Part shown: positions 12,601 to 22,968 of the stretch, in pieces
Layout: the number at the start of each line of letters is the position of its first letter
Numbering within the stretch: the first letter of the stretch is position 1
Source of the DNA: Daucus carota subsp. sativus
Lineage: Eukaryota > Streptophyta > Magnoliopsida > Apiales > Apiaceae
Direction of reading: 5' to 3'
DNA: 64,000 nucleotides
NCBI RefSeq assembly: GCF_001625215.2
Contig: NC_030387.2
Location: forward strand, 33,193,606 to 33,257,605
Notes under the pieces: model-generated
Told to the model about the DNA's origin: nothing
The model's input: the letters and a program-made list of their open reading frames with translations, nothing else
Databases searched by the model: none
Translations under genes and position numbers: made by a program

Positions 12601-12883
12601 GATCAGAAATCAATTAAATGATTATGGTATTTCTGTCGACAAAATTCCTATATTTTGTGACAACACCAGTGCCATAGCCATTTCAAACAATCCAGTGCAA
12701 CACTCCAGAACCAAGCACATAGATATCAGGTATCATTTCATTCGAGAACATGTCATGAATGGTACTGTGGTGTTACATTTCGTACCCACAGCTGATCAGA
12801 TTGCTGACATCTTCACTAAACCACTTGATGAATCCACTTTCTCTAAGTTGGTTTGTGAACTAGGGATGTTAAATATGCCATGA
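9539..12883 (+). CDS. pol: pol polyprotein: protease, integrase, reverse transcriptase, RNase H
   Basis: Open without interruption. The first codon of the open stretch is GTG, not ATG, and recognisable protein begins near 9690, so expression probably relies on a +1 frameshift or re-initiation after gag. Domains in order: aspartic protease (D-S-G-A-S, Asp at 9698); GAG-pre-integrase zinc finger ([10 protein letters not shown]...CEACQKGK); integrase DD35E with Asp 10283, Asp 10472 and Glu 10580, giving exactly 35 residues between the last two; reverse transcriptase with [11 protein letters not shown] and the catalytic YVDD at 11939-11950; RNase H with TDSDYAG, AEAEY and the C-terminal [13 protein letters not shown]. 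The integrase-before-RT order makes this Ty1/copia. No missing catalytic residue was seen. Confidence 0.95.
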   Translation: MNQVSVQGALLLHLIEISSLSLLDPIKCGSQRMFNQVCLLQGASGFVRVTWVLDSGASMHMTGNKSLLEDIREGAGPTVSFADNSKGRTVGYGKYKIGRIIIEDIAIVEGLQHNLLSVSQFCDKGYYVHFEKEICIIKHIKDKRPSLCGIRKGNIFVADLSSGPGNEVHCFYAKASAEDSWLWHKKLSHLNFKTMNSLVKRDLVRGLPSLEFSTDDLCEACQKGKAKRASHKGKTINTITDPLHLLHMDLFGPVNVASIDGGRYALVIVDDFSKFTWVYFLASKDETPLTVIDHIKSVELEKGVPVKAVRSDNGTEFKNQTLINYYSEKGIRRQYSAPRTPQQNGVVERKNRTLIEAARTMIAESKLPLYFWAEAVSTACYTQNRTLINKDHMKTPFHLYKDKKPYVKHLHVFGAKCFVLKDSEENLNKFEPKASEAIFVGYTNNAYRVFVIDSLSVKVSVNVTFDDTKLPSIQSADPSESLKFDNYPDSDSDDDVPPEVATGDDNNDDDPGNGGGNGNNAGESTDASGGSSSQPGNNSGGAGGSTSHTHQPNDNTAESSRTQLPRERIWSRDHPFDLIIGDPDVGVRTRSATTNECLFSGFLSQLEPKKVDEALADPDWVLAMQEELNQFERQEVWALVPRPKGKSTIGSRWVFRNKLDGDGIVVRNKARLVAKGYSQEEGIDYDETYAPVARLEAIRIFLAFAAHSNFKVYQMDVKSAFLNGKLEEEVYLEQPPGFENPEFADFVYFLFKAVYGLKQSPRTWYDTLSEFLIENKFTRGVIDKTLFYKLHDNDMIFVQIYVDDIIFGSTNDNLCKKFAKLMQSNYEMSMMGELSYFLGLQVSQKEDGIFICQSKYVRDLLRKYNLEDSSPAKTPMATATKLDQDKSGKKVDITSYRGMIGSLLYLTASRPDIMFATCLCARFQADPKESHLIAVKRIFRYLKGTPGLGIWYPKNTGFDLTGYTDSDYAGCRIDRKSTSGSCQFLGRRLVSWYSKKQHSVSTSTAEAEYIAAGSCCAQILWIRNQLNDYGISVDKIPIFCDNTSAIAISNNPVQHSRTKHIDIRYHFIREHVMNGTVVLHFVPTADQIADIFTKPLDESTFSKLVCELGMLNMP

Positions 12884-14224
12884 TTCTCTGTGTATATATT
12901 ATATATTTGCTTTATATATATTATCATATTTTTGTGAATTTTCTGTGTAATTAGATGTATTTTATTAGATTTTATATAATTGTTTGTAAATTATCTGATA
13001 ATTTTCTGTGTATTTATGCATGTCTCTGTAATTTTCTAAGTGCTGCATACTCCCCTGTAATATTCTCCATGCATTTAGATAATTATATGTATTTATTTTG
13101 TATTTTTCAAATTTAATTAAGCATAAATATTAGTTTTTAAGTTAATTCATTTTAATGAATTAAAGTTAAATTCATAAATATTTATATTTAATTAAAGTTG
13201 AATTTTACAAAATATATGTGTAATATATTAAATCTTATTTGAATTAGGTTTTTGATTTTATATGTAAAAGGTTCTATTTCAAAAGAAAATCAAAAATCAT
13301 AATATTTATTTATATATATTTCTGTTTTTAATTTTATTAAACTCGGTATGACAATCTCTAGTATTGTCATACCAAGTCTGTTTGGCTGATTTGTTTCTCG
13401 GTATGACAATTAGCATTGTCATATTAAGGTTATAACGCGTGTCGCATACTCTTTATATCAGATCTCGGTATGACAATGTCTTATATTGTCATACCGAGCG
13501 ATTCTCTCAACTGTTCAAACCTCGGTATGACAATTGATGCAATTGTCATACCGAAGCTTAAAACCCGTATGACATTTCCGTATATTGTCATACCGAATTT
13601 TTTAAATTCGTATGACATAAACAGACTTTGTCATACTGTTACTTCATCTTCTCCGTTTACACACACAACTCCATTGTTCTTCCTCGGTTTTTCAAGTTTT
13701 CTCTTCAAAAACTTGCTGGTTACTTGATTTCAAGCACGATTTTGCTTGCTGGTTACTAATTTATCGATTTCTAAGCCGTTACTCTGCCCGTTTTTGCACT
13801 GATTTCACCGAGTTTGACTGGGTTAACTGGGTTCCCCGAGTTCGAACGAGTTCGACCGATTCTTGACCGAGTTTGTGGCTGGGACGTCGTGCATTACTTG
13901 TGTAACTCAGCTTTGGGATTGATTATTGGTGGATTTATTTGAAGTTCTTAAAACCCTAACTTGGATTTCGAAATTTTAGGGTTTTTAAAGCAATTTTGAG
14001 ATTTGTTGGAGTTATTTGGAGCTTTTTGGGACTTTGTTGGTTTATTGTGGATTTAAATTGGCTATTCACAATTTAATTAATTTTTAATTCGAGTTTAATC
14101 AATTAATTCGAATTATTAATTAATTGGTTAATTGTTATTTAATTATTAATTGAAATTTACGAGAAATTTGAGAATTCACATTTTATTTGAAAAATTCTCG
14201 TTTAATTCAATTTTTAATTATAAA
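12884..14224 (+). other. Spacer between pol and the third ORF
   Basis: 1341 bp with no credible protein. 12884-13340 is AT-rich (TATATATTAT runs). 13344-13638 carries the second palindrome array. 13640-14224 becomes less AT-rich and then AT-rich again just before the ATG. It probably serves as the leader of a separate or spliced mRNA for the third ORF. No TATA box comparable with the LTR one was seen. Confidence 0.6.
13344..13638. repeat. Second palindrome array, upstream of the third ORF
   Basis: Six inverted repeats with the LTR arm sequence (GGTATGACAAT / ATTGTCATACC): 13344-13373, 13399-13424, 13466-13496, 13523-13553, 13566-13595 and 13609-13638. Loops differ from each other and from those in U3. 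Spacing is 43-67 nt, looser than in the LTR. The sequences between palindromes are unrelated to the LTR, so this is not an LTR fragment. Confidence 0.9.
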
Positions 14225-17200
14225 ATGGCTGGCCAATTTGTGATCGGGGAGACGAACTACAACGGGTACTTAGACCCTGATATCAGTTTAGTGAGATTCC
14301 GATCGTGGGTGAGATTCCTGAATAGTCAAAGTTTAGTCAGCACGGCGATCACCGCTCATGCTGATTTACAGATTCGACCACTCCAGGACTTTTACTCTTC
14401 TGCCATCAACACGACATTGCTGGAGAGCTTCCGAGTCTCGGGAAATATTGGTGCTGGACGAAGTATCACTATATCTGTGGATGATGTAAATAGGATTCTT
14501 GGATTTCCACGCGACAACTTTGCTGAGATTCCTACAGATGCTGAGATTGTCCAATTCTTTCAGACCATTCACTATCAAGGAGAGATTCATCTACCGAGAA
14601 TGCTGAAAGGGAATCTTAAACCAGAGTGGGACTTGTTCTTCGATACGCTGGCAAAAGTCTTTTCACCTACCACTCGAAGCAACTACAACATCATATCTTC
14701 CCTTCTTCAGATCATTGGGTTCTGTATTGTTCACAATCGACGAATCAACTTTGGCAAGTTGCTTCTTCAGTCGATTTTAAAGAAGTTGGGACCACTCAGC
14801 AGCCGATCAGTTGCACAGAATCCCAAAGTGGTGTGCTTTTTCCCTCGGTTCTTAATGCTCTTTCTGAATGATAAGATGACAGACGCGGAAAAGAACTCTT
14901 ATTTCAATTCTCCAATTGCACCAACTCTCCGTGTCTGTACCAAACTGATGAAATCTCTGACCAACAAGAGAAAGCATGAAAATGTACCCCTGGTCATAAC
15001 TCCATACTTGTTTGAACAGTTCAACGCTCAACAACAACTGCATCCGTTTCAAGTGGCTCAGGAACAGCAACAGCAACAACCTCAACCACAACCAGAACAC
15101 CTACAACCTGAACCCCACCAATCACCACATCAATCTCCACATCAGTCACCACACCAATCACCACATCATTCCCCTCTACATCAAACACACACAGTTGAAG
15201 ACGAACGTCAGGAATACAACTTCTTCGAAACCCAACCGTCTTCATCTGAACCACTACCGCAACAACAACACACCCACTTTTACCCACCAACACAATCAAC
15301 CTCACAACCACTACCTGCTGACTCTACCTCAAATCCAGAGTTGCAGTCCTTTCGAAAGGACCTACAGGTAGCTCAGGTACTTTCTGACTTCTCTTCTAAC
15401 TTTAATATTGATATGTCAGATTATGTTTGTGACCTTGATTTTGTTTTCCAGCCTACCAGCAATGAACCTGACAACACACAGGTTCATAACCTAGCTGAAG
15501 ATTCTCTTCAACAAATATTCGTTTCTCCAAACACATCAACCAACACTTCAATGCAACCTGTTCGTAAAGTTGCGAGGAAACGGAGTTCGAGTAGTTTATT
15601 GAGTCAACCCGCAGCTCTGTCTTCCATTAAGAAGCCAAGGTTGGAAGCCCTGGAGACATCTGCAGCCTCATCCTTGCCTTCCCAAAAAGGCTTGGACTTG
15701 GAACAGGCAATGAAACAGTCTCTGGACTCATTCTCTCAACAGAATGATGCCATTGAAGTTGACCGTCCTGCCACGGTACCCTGTACAGAGTCAAGCACTG
15801 CGCTAGCACTCACGCTAGTGCAAGACCAAACAGATACACAGGTTACTATGTTTACTGATTGCACAGATTTTCAAAATCCAATTAGTATGTATGAAAACTT
15901 TACTGATCGCACTTTCTTTGATGATCAGGAGGAACTTGGCAGCTTGCAAGTAAATCTGCCCTCGCAGGCATTCGGAGGACAATTTGTTCCTCCACTACCT
16001 TTGAACCCATCTCAGGGGACATTGGTAGTTTACACAGGTACAGCTGGAAGAGTGAATACTATGAGTGAAGAAAGGCAAACACCGAGCGATACACATGCAC
16101 GTGAGGCTAGTGAAACAGCTTTGAGTGTACGTGAGGTGAGTGCACACACTGACCCGGCTCTATTTGAGGAACAAATGTCTAAGCTGAGAGCTGAATTAGC
16201 CCGAATGATTGCTGAAAATGAGAGGCTAAAGGGTGCACAGTTGGTGACCCTAGAGAAGAAAGCTGATGAAAGGCCATCCAGTTCTTCCAGGGATGAGCTT
16301 AAGGGAGAAATTCATGGTTTGACTGTCGAGATGAGATCTAATCATGCACTGTATATGTCAAAATTTGAAGATATCGACAGGAAACTGGATCAACTCCTCA
16401 GGAACTCAAAGTCAGATGCTGATACCTCCAGAGAGGATCCCTCAACTAAGGGGGAGAATAGAAGAGATAGAGGAGGAGATGGAGACAAAGGTGACAGGGG
16501 CAATAGTTCGAATCAAAGTAACAAAGGGAATACTTCTGAATCTGCTCCTGACAATTCTGGAAAGTCTAAGGGCAAAGAGCCGGCACATCAATCTGAGAAT
16601 GTCTTTGATTCTGATAACTATGATGATTTTCCACAAGACATGGATGATGATGACGTCTTCGATGCTACCTACCGTCAAGCAGAGGAAGAAGGCAAATTTG
16701 AGGAGAGCTATCTGTTTCAGGATGAAGAACCTGTTGACCCTGAACATGAAGAGAATGTCCGGAAGTTTAAAGCTGAGAATGAAGCTAGGAAGCGTAAGCT
16801 TCGTGATTACCAGAAACTTCTAGAGGACAAGCTGATAACTGAAGAGCAAATCAAGATAGAGAAGCAGAAAATCTATGATGCTGCGTGCAAGCAGAAGAAT
16901 CTTGATATAAGAAGGAAAGTTGGAAAAAGCTGGGACATCGCAAAGAGGATTTTCAATGGACCTCAAAGGGAGTCTTTCAATGACAGAAAGTTCCTATCTC
17001 TGATCTACGATCTTCGAGAGGTAAACCCTGACGAGGATATCTTTATGCATGCCTTCGCTTTAGAAATTGATTACTTGACTGTGGGAGTCAATAACTTGCT
17101 AGAACAGTGGGAGCTGATTGTATATACACGGAGAAATGGTTCATTTAGATTATCTGTTGAATTTCTTAAATCATTCTCTGTGTCTGAGCTTTGGGTACTT

Positions 17201-17701
17201 CGCAATAAGGTAAAGCGATGCTCCAACCTGAACGAACTCCTTCGTGATAAGCTGTTGGATTGTGCTGTCTTCAACAGTCCACAGGTTGTCAAAAACCCAT
17301 ACAGTATAAAGTTCATTCACAAGGAGCTCTTATGCACTGTCAATCTAAATGAGGAGGCTTTACCTAAGTATCCTGCTAAGCGACTGGCTCTAGCATCCAC
17401 TCTACTACGAACCAAGGGCTTCGCTTCTAAAGCCAAGTCTGATGCTGATGATGTGATTCTAGCTTACTGCACCCGAAGGAATATTTCTCAATATTTCCGG
17501 AGGATGAAGAATGTTACAAAGGCTCAGCCATCAGACTTCCGGGAAGACCCTGTAGAGATGGAAGTGTTACATCAACTGGCTCTGGCACGAGAACGTAAGA
17601 AGCGTGGTGAGTCCACTACATCAGAAGTGCCATCCAGAGAAGAACCGTCAACTCCTGTCCTTCACAGTTCAGATATCGAAGAAGGAGAAGTTGATCTTTA
17701 G
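14225..17701 (+). CDS. Third ORF of the Copia element (1158 aa), function unknown
   Basis: The first ATG in frame is at 14225 (MAGQFVIGETNYNGYLDP); the frame is open slightly further upstream but only through a TTG. The N-terminal ~260 residues look like a folded domain (SVDDVNRILGFPRDNF; later FPRFLMLFLNDKM) that resembles, from memory, proteins encoded 3' of pol in other plant SIRE-type elements, sometimes called env-like. Next comes a Q/P/H-rich stretch with tandem HQSP units (15115-15180), then a serine-rich region with KKPRLE-type basic patches, a coiled coil near residues 655-685 (SKLRAELARMIAENERLKG), an acidic zone, and a charged helical C-terminus. I see no signal peptide and no convincing transmembrane helix, so the envelope label is not supported here. 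Nuclear or RNA-binding roles are equally possible. Confidence 0.85.
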   Translation: MAGQFVIGETNYNGYLDPDISLVRFRSWVRFLNSQSLVSTAITAHADLQIRPLQDFYSSAINTTLLESFRVSGNIGAGRSITISVDDVNRILGFPRDNFAEIPTDAEIVQFFQTIHYQGEIHLPRMLKGNLKPEWDLFFDTLAKVFSPTTRSNYNIISSLLQIIGFCIVHNRRINFGKLLLQSILKKLGPLSSRSVAQNPKVVCFFPRFLMLFLNDKMTDAEKNSYFNSPIAPTLRVCTKLMKSLTNKRKHENVPLVITPYLFEQFNAQQQLHPFQVAQEQQQQQPQPQPEHLQPEPHQSPHQSPHQSPHQSPHHSPLHQTHTVEDERQEYNFFETQPSSSEPLPQQQHTHFYPPTQSTSQPLPADSTSNPELQSFRKDLQVAQVLSDFSSNFNIDMSDYVCDLDFVFQPTSNEPDNTQVHNLAEDSLQQIFVSPNTSTNTSMQPVRKVARKRSSSSLLSQPAALSSIKKPRLEALETSAASSLPSQKGLDLEQAMKQSLDSFSQQNDAIEVDRPATVPCTESSTALALTLVQDQTDTQVTMFTDCTDFQNPISMYENFTDRTFFDDQEELGSLQVNLPSQAFGGQFVPPLPLNPSQGTLVVYTGTAGRVNTMSEERQTPSDTHAREASETALSVREVSAHTDPALFEEQMSKLRAELARMIAENERLKGAQLVTLEKKADERPSSSSRDELKGEIHGLTVEMRSNHALYMSKFEDIDRKLDQLLRNSKSDADTSREDPSTKGENRRDRGGDGDKGDRGNSSNQSNKGNTSESAPDNSGKSKGKEPAHQSENVFDSDNYDDFPQDMDDDDVFDATYRQAEEEGKFEESYLFQDEEPVDPEHEENVRKFKAENEARKRKLRDYQKLLEDKLITEEQIKIEKQKIYDAACKQKNLDIRRKVGKSWDIAKRIFNGPQRESFNDRKFLSLIYDLREVNPDEDIFMHAFALEIDYLTVGVNNLLEQWELIVYTRRNGSFRLSVEFLKSFSVSELWVLRNKVKRCSNLNELLRDKLLDCAVFNSPQVVKNPYSIKFIHKELLCTVNLNEEALPKYPAKRLALASTLLRTKGFASKAKSDADDVILAYCTRRNISQYFRRMKNVTKAQPSDFREDPVEMEVLHQLALARERKKRGESTTSEVPSREEPSTPVLHSSDIEEGEVDL

Positions 17702-17892
17702 ATTTGTTAAGGAATTTGTAATATATGTTCAGTAAGAACATCCTTATGTAATCTAATGTACTTGTTTGAATTCTGGTGAATGTTTAATGAAATACCAGAA
17801 ACTTTTTGCTATTTACAATTCATGTTTAATCCTTTGTCTTATCAGTTAGTTGAGTTATCCTCTCGATAATTTGCATGTTATGATAACAAACA

Positions 17893-17905
17893 AATAGGGG
17901 GAGAT
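17893..17905 (+). other. Polypurine tract
   Basis: AATAGGGGGAGAT lies directly 5' of the 3' LTR and would prime plus-strand synthesis. Its position and composition are standard. Confidence 0.85.
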
Positions 17906-19318
17906 TGAAAGGCATATGTTAAGCCTATTTGTATTTAAGAGTATCAACTCAACTCTGATAAGAAAGAAAGTAAATTAGCAAGCACTATTGAAGGAATCCG
18001 TACGAAGAACGTCAAGTGATTTATTAAAATCATATGTCTGAAGAATTTCAGGATGCTGCTGCACACCACTGAAAGAAGTTCATTAATATGTTCAAGCCTC
18101 AGTGTACAAATAATATTTTGTAGCACGTCCAGAAGTCCAGAAGGTATAAAGTTTTAATACTTTATTTATTCAGAAGATTCCAAACTATTTCTACTGATGA
18201 AGATGAACTACGAAGACAAAGACTCGATGAACAAGCCACTTCTCAAATGTTTATTTGATAAAGAATATTTGATTCAGCTAGATACAGATGAACCAGACAG
18301 TACATTTGTGTGTCAGCTACTCCGATTAAATATTCTGCATCAACAATAGGTGGTCGTTCAATCAAGACAAAGAATCAGATCTTTTAAAGGAAGTCAGAAG
18401 ACCTGCTGCTGAAGACTATGCTCAATATAATTATTCTTTTAATTTATTCACATCTCTAATTAATTATATAAGTTATATAATTTATTTATTAAATTGATTC
18501 ACACTTGAATTAATTTAATTTATGAATTTATATGATTAATATAATTAAGTGAATAATTATTGAATTAATTATATTAAAGGAAATCAATTTATATTGATTT
18601 TGGGCACGGTATGACAATCATATAGATTGTCATACCGCCCCTGGAAGGTTCCATTTCAGCTGGCATGACATTATTCTGTTTGTCATACCGAATTAGACTT
18701 GGCATGACAATACCCTGCATTGTCATACCGAATTCATATGGTATGACATTGTTAGGCATTGTCATACCGATTCTAACTTAGCCCCCAAGTCTTACAGATT
18801 GTCATACCGAATTTTTTCAGTATGACAATGCTTCAGATTGTCATACCGAATTTTGTATGGCATGACATTAGCACCTTTTGTCATACTGATTTCAATTTTA
18901 GTATGACATTAGCTCACATTGTCATTCTGATCTTTGTAGCATGGTCATACCAGCTTTGTCATACAAGTTCAAGTGATTTGCCTATAAATAGGCCTTCACC
19001 TCTTCATTTGTAATTGTTCAAAGCTTTGTAAACTTTCAAGTTGTTTGTAACTTGCTATTCGTTATATCCACAGTTTTCTGTGCTTTGATCACTCGGTTGT
19101 TTTATTCACTAAACTAGAATACATCCTGTCGAATTTATTCTACGATATTTAGTGAACATTAAAACGAACCACATTAATTATATAACGACTTAAAAATTGT
19201 TATATTAATTAATTTAAATCTGATTAACAAGTTAAACTCCGATCAGATTATTCCGCCGCGATTATTTTGTGACGATTGTATTCAACCCCCCCTTCTACAA
19301 TCGTTTCTGGACCTAACA
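17906..19318 (+). repeat. 3' LTR
   Basis: 1413 bp, identical by eye to the 5' LTR except at 18712 (A here, T at 6409). The palindrome array is repeated at 18607-18966 and the TATA box at 18983-18990. In genomic RNA this U3 copy would lie in the 3' untranslated region, so its palindromes would be present as RNA. Confidence 0.95.
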
Positions 19319-20072
19319 GCAACTGATATCTACTTGCATCTTTATAATTCCTTTTCTGAATTCAAAACAAATTCTGTCTTTCACATGTTTATGATTTTTT
19401 TAATCCGAAATAAATATATCCTACCAGCTTTAATTGTGGAATCATATAAATCGCACCGTCACAAAAGTATTTTTATCTAATATATTTTAAAATTAATAAG
19501 CCAGATATTTTAATCCAAAATAAATATTTCCTACCAGTTTTAATTGTAGAATCATATAAATCCCACTGTCACAAAAATATTTTTATCTAATATATTTTAA
19601 AATTAGTAAGCCAAATTTAAATCATATTATAATAATTTTAATATAAAATACATTTATAAATAAAATCTAATGGAAGTTGACGTCACATATTCTACTCAAC
19701 ATATATTAAAATTTGATAGAAAAAATTAATATTTTGGCATGATACATGAGAGAAAAGGAATGACTTGATTACAATAGTTTATTTGAAACCATTAATGACT
19801 GTGACAGTGTATTTTATACGGCATCGCCACTGTCGGATGATCCAACATGTGTAACCAGTTTTTTTTTTTTACAGAAACAAATCTGAAAAGTAGAACCTAT
19901 ATATTTTTACAATAGTTCTGATTTACAAACAAATCATAATTTCAAATTTTATTTAATTAAAAATTTTAATTTATTATTTATAAATTAAATTCTTTCGCAC
20001 CACTTACAATATATTTAAAAAATTTATAAATAATTTAAAAGCTCCCGTGCCTTGCACGGGCTATAAGCTAGT

Positions 20073-22520
20073 ATATATATATATATACTATTAAAGCCGA
20101 AACATTAAAAGTTTGGTCGGTCGGTACGCGGGCTTTCATACGGACTTTTATAATTAGCGGGTTTCAAAAAAAATTAGTGGGCTTCAAACAAAATATAAAC
20201 AAATCAAAACATAAAACAAATATACAATCGCTTTTATACAATACTATTGAAATCGAAATATTAAAAGTTTGGCCGGTCAAACGGGCTTTTACACATACTT
20301 TTATAACTAGCTTATAACCCGTGCAAGGCACGGTAGCTTTTTATTTATTTATAGATTTTTTAAATATATTTTAAATTATGTGAAAATATTAATTTACAAA
20401 TAACAAATTAAAATTTATATTAAATGAAATTTGAAATTATGATTTGTTTGTAAGTCAATACTGTTGTAAACATATATAATTTTTATATGATGTTGGTATA
20501 ATTCAAAATTTTATTTTTAATTTTAGTTGATTCTAATCCAAAATATCAGTTTTCCATGATTTAACAGTTATGAGTAATTTAATCTAACATATTTGTCTTT
20601 AATAATAAAAATAGTTAATAGTATGATGTAGTACATATTTGTATATAATTTTTTGTCTTTCTTTTTTAATATATATACTTGAATATAAATATTTATTTTA
20701 AAAATATTTTTATGTTAAGTTATAAATCTTTATATAAAATATATTTGTCAATAATTTGAATAACATGCATGCAAGTAGAAATTTGTCTTGGATTACGAAA
20801 AGCTGTTAAAAATATGGGTCTACTTTTTACACTTGTTTCGGTAAAAAAATAAAAAAGACCTGTCACACTGTTGAATCATCCGATAGTGGCTATGCAGTAT
20901 GAAATATACTATCACAGTCATTAACGGCTTCAAATAAACTATTGTAATCAAGTCATTTATTTTCTCGTATGTATCATGCTAAAGTATTAAATTAATCTTT
21001 CTATCAAATTTTAATATATTTTGAGTAGAATATGTGATGCCAACTTCTATTATATTATATTTATAAATGTATTTTATATTAGAATTATTATAATGTGATT
21101 TAAATATTTTTCTAAAATTTATATAATTCTAGATTAATATTTTGAATTAAGAAAATGAATCATAAACATGCAATTAAAAGGTAGAATTTGTTCTGTATTA
21201 AGAAAAAGTCTTTGTATTCATTACTCACATAAATTCGGCTTATTAATTTTAAAATATATTAGATAAAAATAATTTTGTGACGGTGCGATTTATATGATTC
21301 TACGAATAAAACTTGTAGGAAATATTTATTTTAGATTAAAAAAATCATAAACACGTGAAAGACATAATTTGTTTTGGATTCAGAAAAGGAATTATAAACA
21401 ACAGAACAGAATTTAATTTTATTCTAATCTAACGGTGCTTATTTTCCAATATATGATCTAACGGTGATAAGCTTTTGGACCATGCGACCAAATTATCTCC
21501 CTTATGCTTATTATATATAAGTATATAATTAGCTGGTTTCAAACAAAATTAGTGTAAGTTTCAACAAAAATATAAACAAATCGAAACATAAAACAAATAT
21601 AAAACCTATTTGACTATACCAAAATTAAAGTCAAACTTTAAAAAATACTATACTATTAAGCCGAAACATTAAAAATTTGATCGGTCGGTACACGGGCTTT
21701 TATATGGACATTTATAATTAGTCTGCTTCAAACAAAATTAGTGGGCTTCAAACAAAATATAAACAAATCACAACATAAAACAAATATAGGACCTGTTTGA
21801 CTATACCAAAAACTCCGAAACATTGAAATTTTTGGTCAGTCGGTACTTGGGCCAAAATACGGGCCTATCTATATACCAATTATTTTTTTTCATTAAAATA
21901 TGCTATTTTTTTTATTTTCTAACCAAAAAAACTCCATCATTTAAAATAATATCGAGAAACATAGTAATTACTTTTTTAACTAAAACACATTATCTTTTTA
22001 TATTTTCTAACTAAAAAACGGATCTTCTACAATTAACATGAGCTACATATATAAAAATATAATATTATTTTATATAATTATTAATAAACAATCTGTGATA
22101 TTTTTCAACCAAAATACATTAACATTATTCTTAAATATACTAATGGACTCACTTTAAAAGTAATATTATAAATCTATAATATACTATAATATTGTTCCAT
22201 GCTATATTATTAATAATAAAATATTAAAAGATTGATTGGTGGATTCGTATCTGATTTTATAGATCTCCTTAAATTATAACATGAAATTAAGAAACCGTAT
22301 TTTACATTTTCAGTAAAATATATATGTTCGATCTAATTTTTAATTAGTCATTTGATTAAATTAACTATTAAGAATTTATCATCTGTTAAAGAAAAAATTT
22401 ATTTATTCATATTATTCTATCATAATTTTATTCTCACAATAATATTTGTTTAAATTAAAATATATACGATAAAATAGCAAATATTATGATCGCCCGTGCA
22501 TTGCTCGGATTTTAAACTAG
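20073..22520 (+). mobile_element. Third Helitron (copy C), host of copy B, with iterated 5' segments
   Basis: The 3' end is at CTAG 22517-22520, after an imperfect hairpin (CCGTGC-att-GCTCGG) and ATTTTAAA, followed by T. The 5' part contains repeated segments starting TACTATTAAAGCCGAAACAT at about 20086, 20241, 21651 and, truncated, 21812. Each runs through GGTCGGTCGGTAC and CTTCAAACAAAAT. The rest is AT-rich without a Rep/helicase ORF. The 5' boundary is uncertain because it abuts a (TA)n tract directly after copy A. Confidence 0.6.
20307..21528 (-). mobile_element. Non-autonomous Helitron (copy B), inverted relative to copy A
   Basis: Read on the minus strand it ends with a hairpin (CCGTGC-ctt-GCACGG), TTATAAG and CTAG at 20310-20307. 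The flanks CTTTTATAA (to 20306) and TTAGCTGG (from 21529) rejoin into a sequence found intact nearby (cttttataattagcggg at 20145), which shows insertion between A and T as Helitrons do. The body aligns with copy A, including the subterminal block GACGGTGCGATTTATATGAT (21279-21298). It is 1222 bp with no helicase. Confidence 0.75.
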
Positions 22521-22521
22521 T

Positions 22522-22968
22522 AATTCTAATATGCATTCAAAGCAAACCATAGAAAAATAAACTCAAGGTTCATCGATCCGAATCATATATTTGTTCAATT
22601 ATTGGAAATTATAATTGATAATTGATATAATTGATAATTGATTTAGATGAGGTCACGTGACATGACACTTACTTTGACATGCTTCCAGCTAATGACCTCA
22701 CGCGCCAGACAAGTGGGATAAAATAAAAAACAATTACACACCAAAATCTCTCTCCCAAACAACATGGGACATGTCCAATTAGTGTGAAATCTCTCATCAT
22801 CTTTCAACCCATGTTTTCAGACAGTTGCCTTTCTTTACTTCAATTTTTCAGGCTCACAAAAACAATATACACAGAGAGAGATTGAGAGAGATTGGGAGAG
22901 AGAGGGGGAGAGAGAGAGTGTTTTTATATTTACTTGATGAGTAGGGGTTTTTGATAAGTTGGGTATCG
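22522..22968 (+). promoter_or_regulatory. Promoter side and leader of the O-fucosyltransferase gene
   Basis: Between the Helitron end and the ATG. 22874-22919 is a GA-rich tract (AGAGAGATTGAGAGAGATTG and similar) about 50 nt before the start codon, a common 5' UTR feature in plants and a possible BBR/BPC factor site. A clear TATA box was not identified. Confidence 0.4.

Larger units (their letters stand above)
5603..19318 (+). mobile_element. Complete LTR retrotransposon, Ty1/copia, SIRE/Maximus-like, with a third ORF
   Basis: 13,716 bp bounded by two 1413-bp LTRs (TG...CA) and a perfect 5-bp target duplication GCAAC (5598-5602 and 19319-19323). The order is LTR, primer binding site, gag (7192-9642), pol (9539-12883), a 1.3-kb spacer with palindromes, a third ORF (14225-17701), polypurine tract, LTR. 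In pol, integrase precedes reverse transcriptase, which defines Copia. The long coiled-coil gag, large LTRs and the ORF downstream of pol fit the SIRE/Maximus lineage. All three ORFs are open, and by eye the LTRs differ only at 6409 (T) versus 18712 (A), so the insertion is very young and the element may be mobile. It inserted into Helitron copy A. Confidence 0.95.
5456..20071 (+). mobile_element. Non-autonomous Helitron (copy A), split by the Copia element
   Basis: The 3' terminus is diagnostic of plant Helitrons: a perfect hairpin CCCGTGC-ctt-GCACGGG at 20044-20060, then CTATAAG and a CTAG end at 20068-20071 followed by T. The 5' portion 5456-5602 and the portion 19324-20071 together make about 895 bp once the retrotransposon (5603-19318) and its target duplication are removed. 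The whole of it aligns, in reverse complement, with copy B at 20307-21528, for example GGGAGATAATTTGGTCG near 5485 and the subterminal blocks near 19430 and 19930. No Rep/helicase ORF is present. The 5' boundary (TTATATAC) is inferred from copy B and is less certain than the 3' end. Confidence 0.72.

Noticed and set aside
14150..14224. N-terminal extension of the third ORF by 25 residues
   Set aside because: It begins with TTG; the first ATG is at 14225 and the added residues are AT-rich low-complexity.
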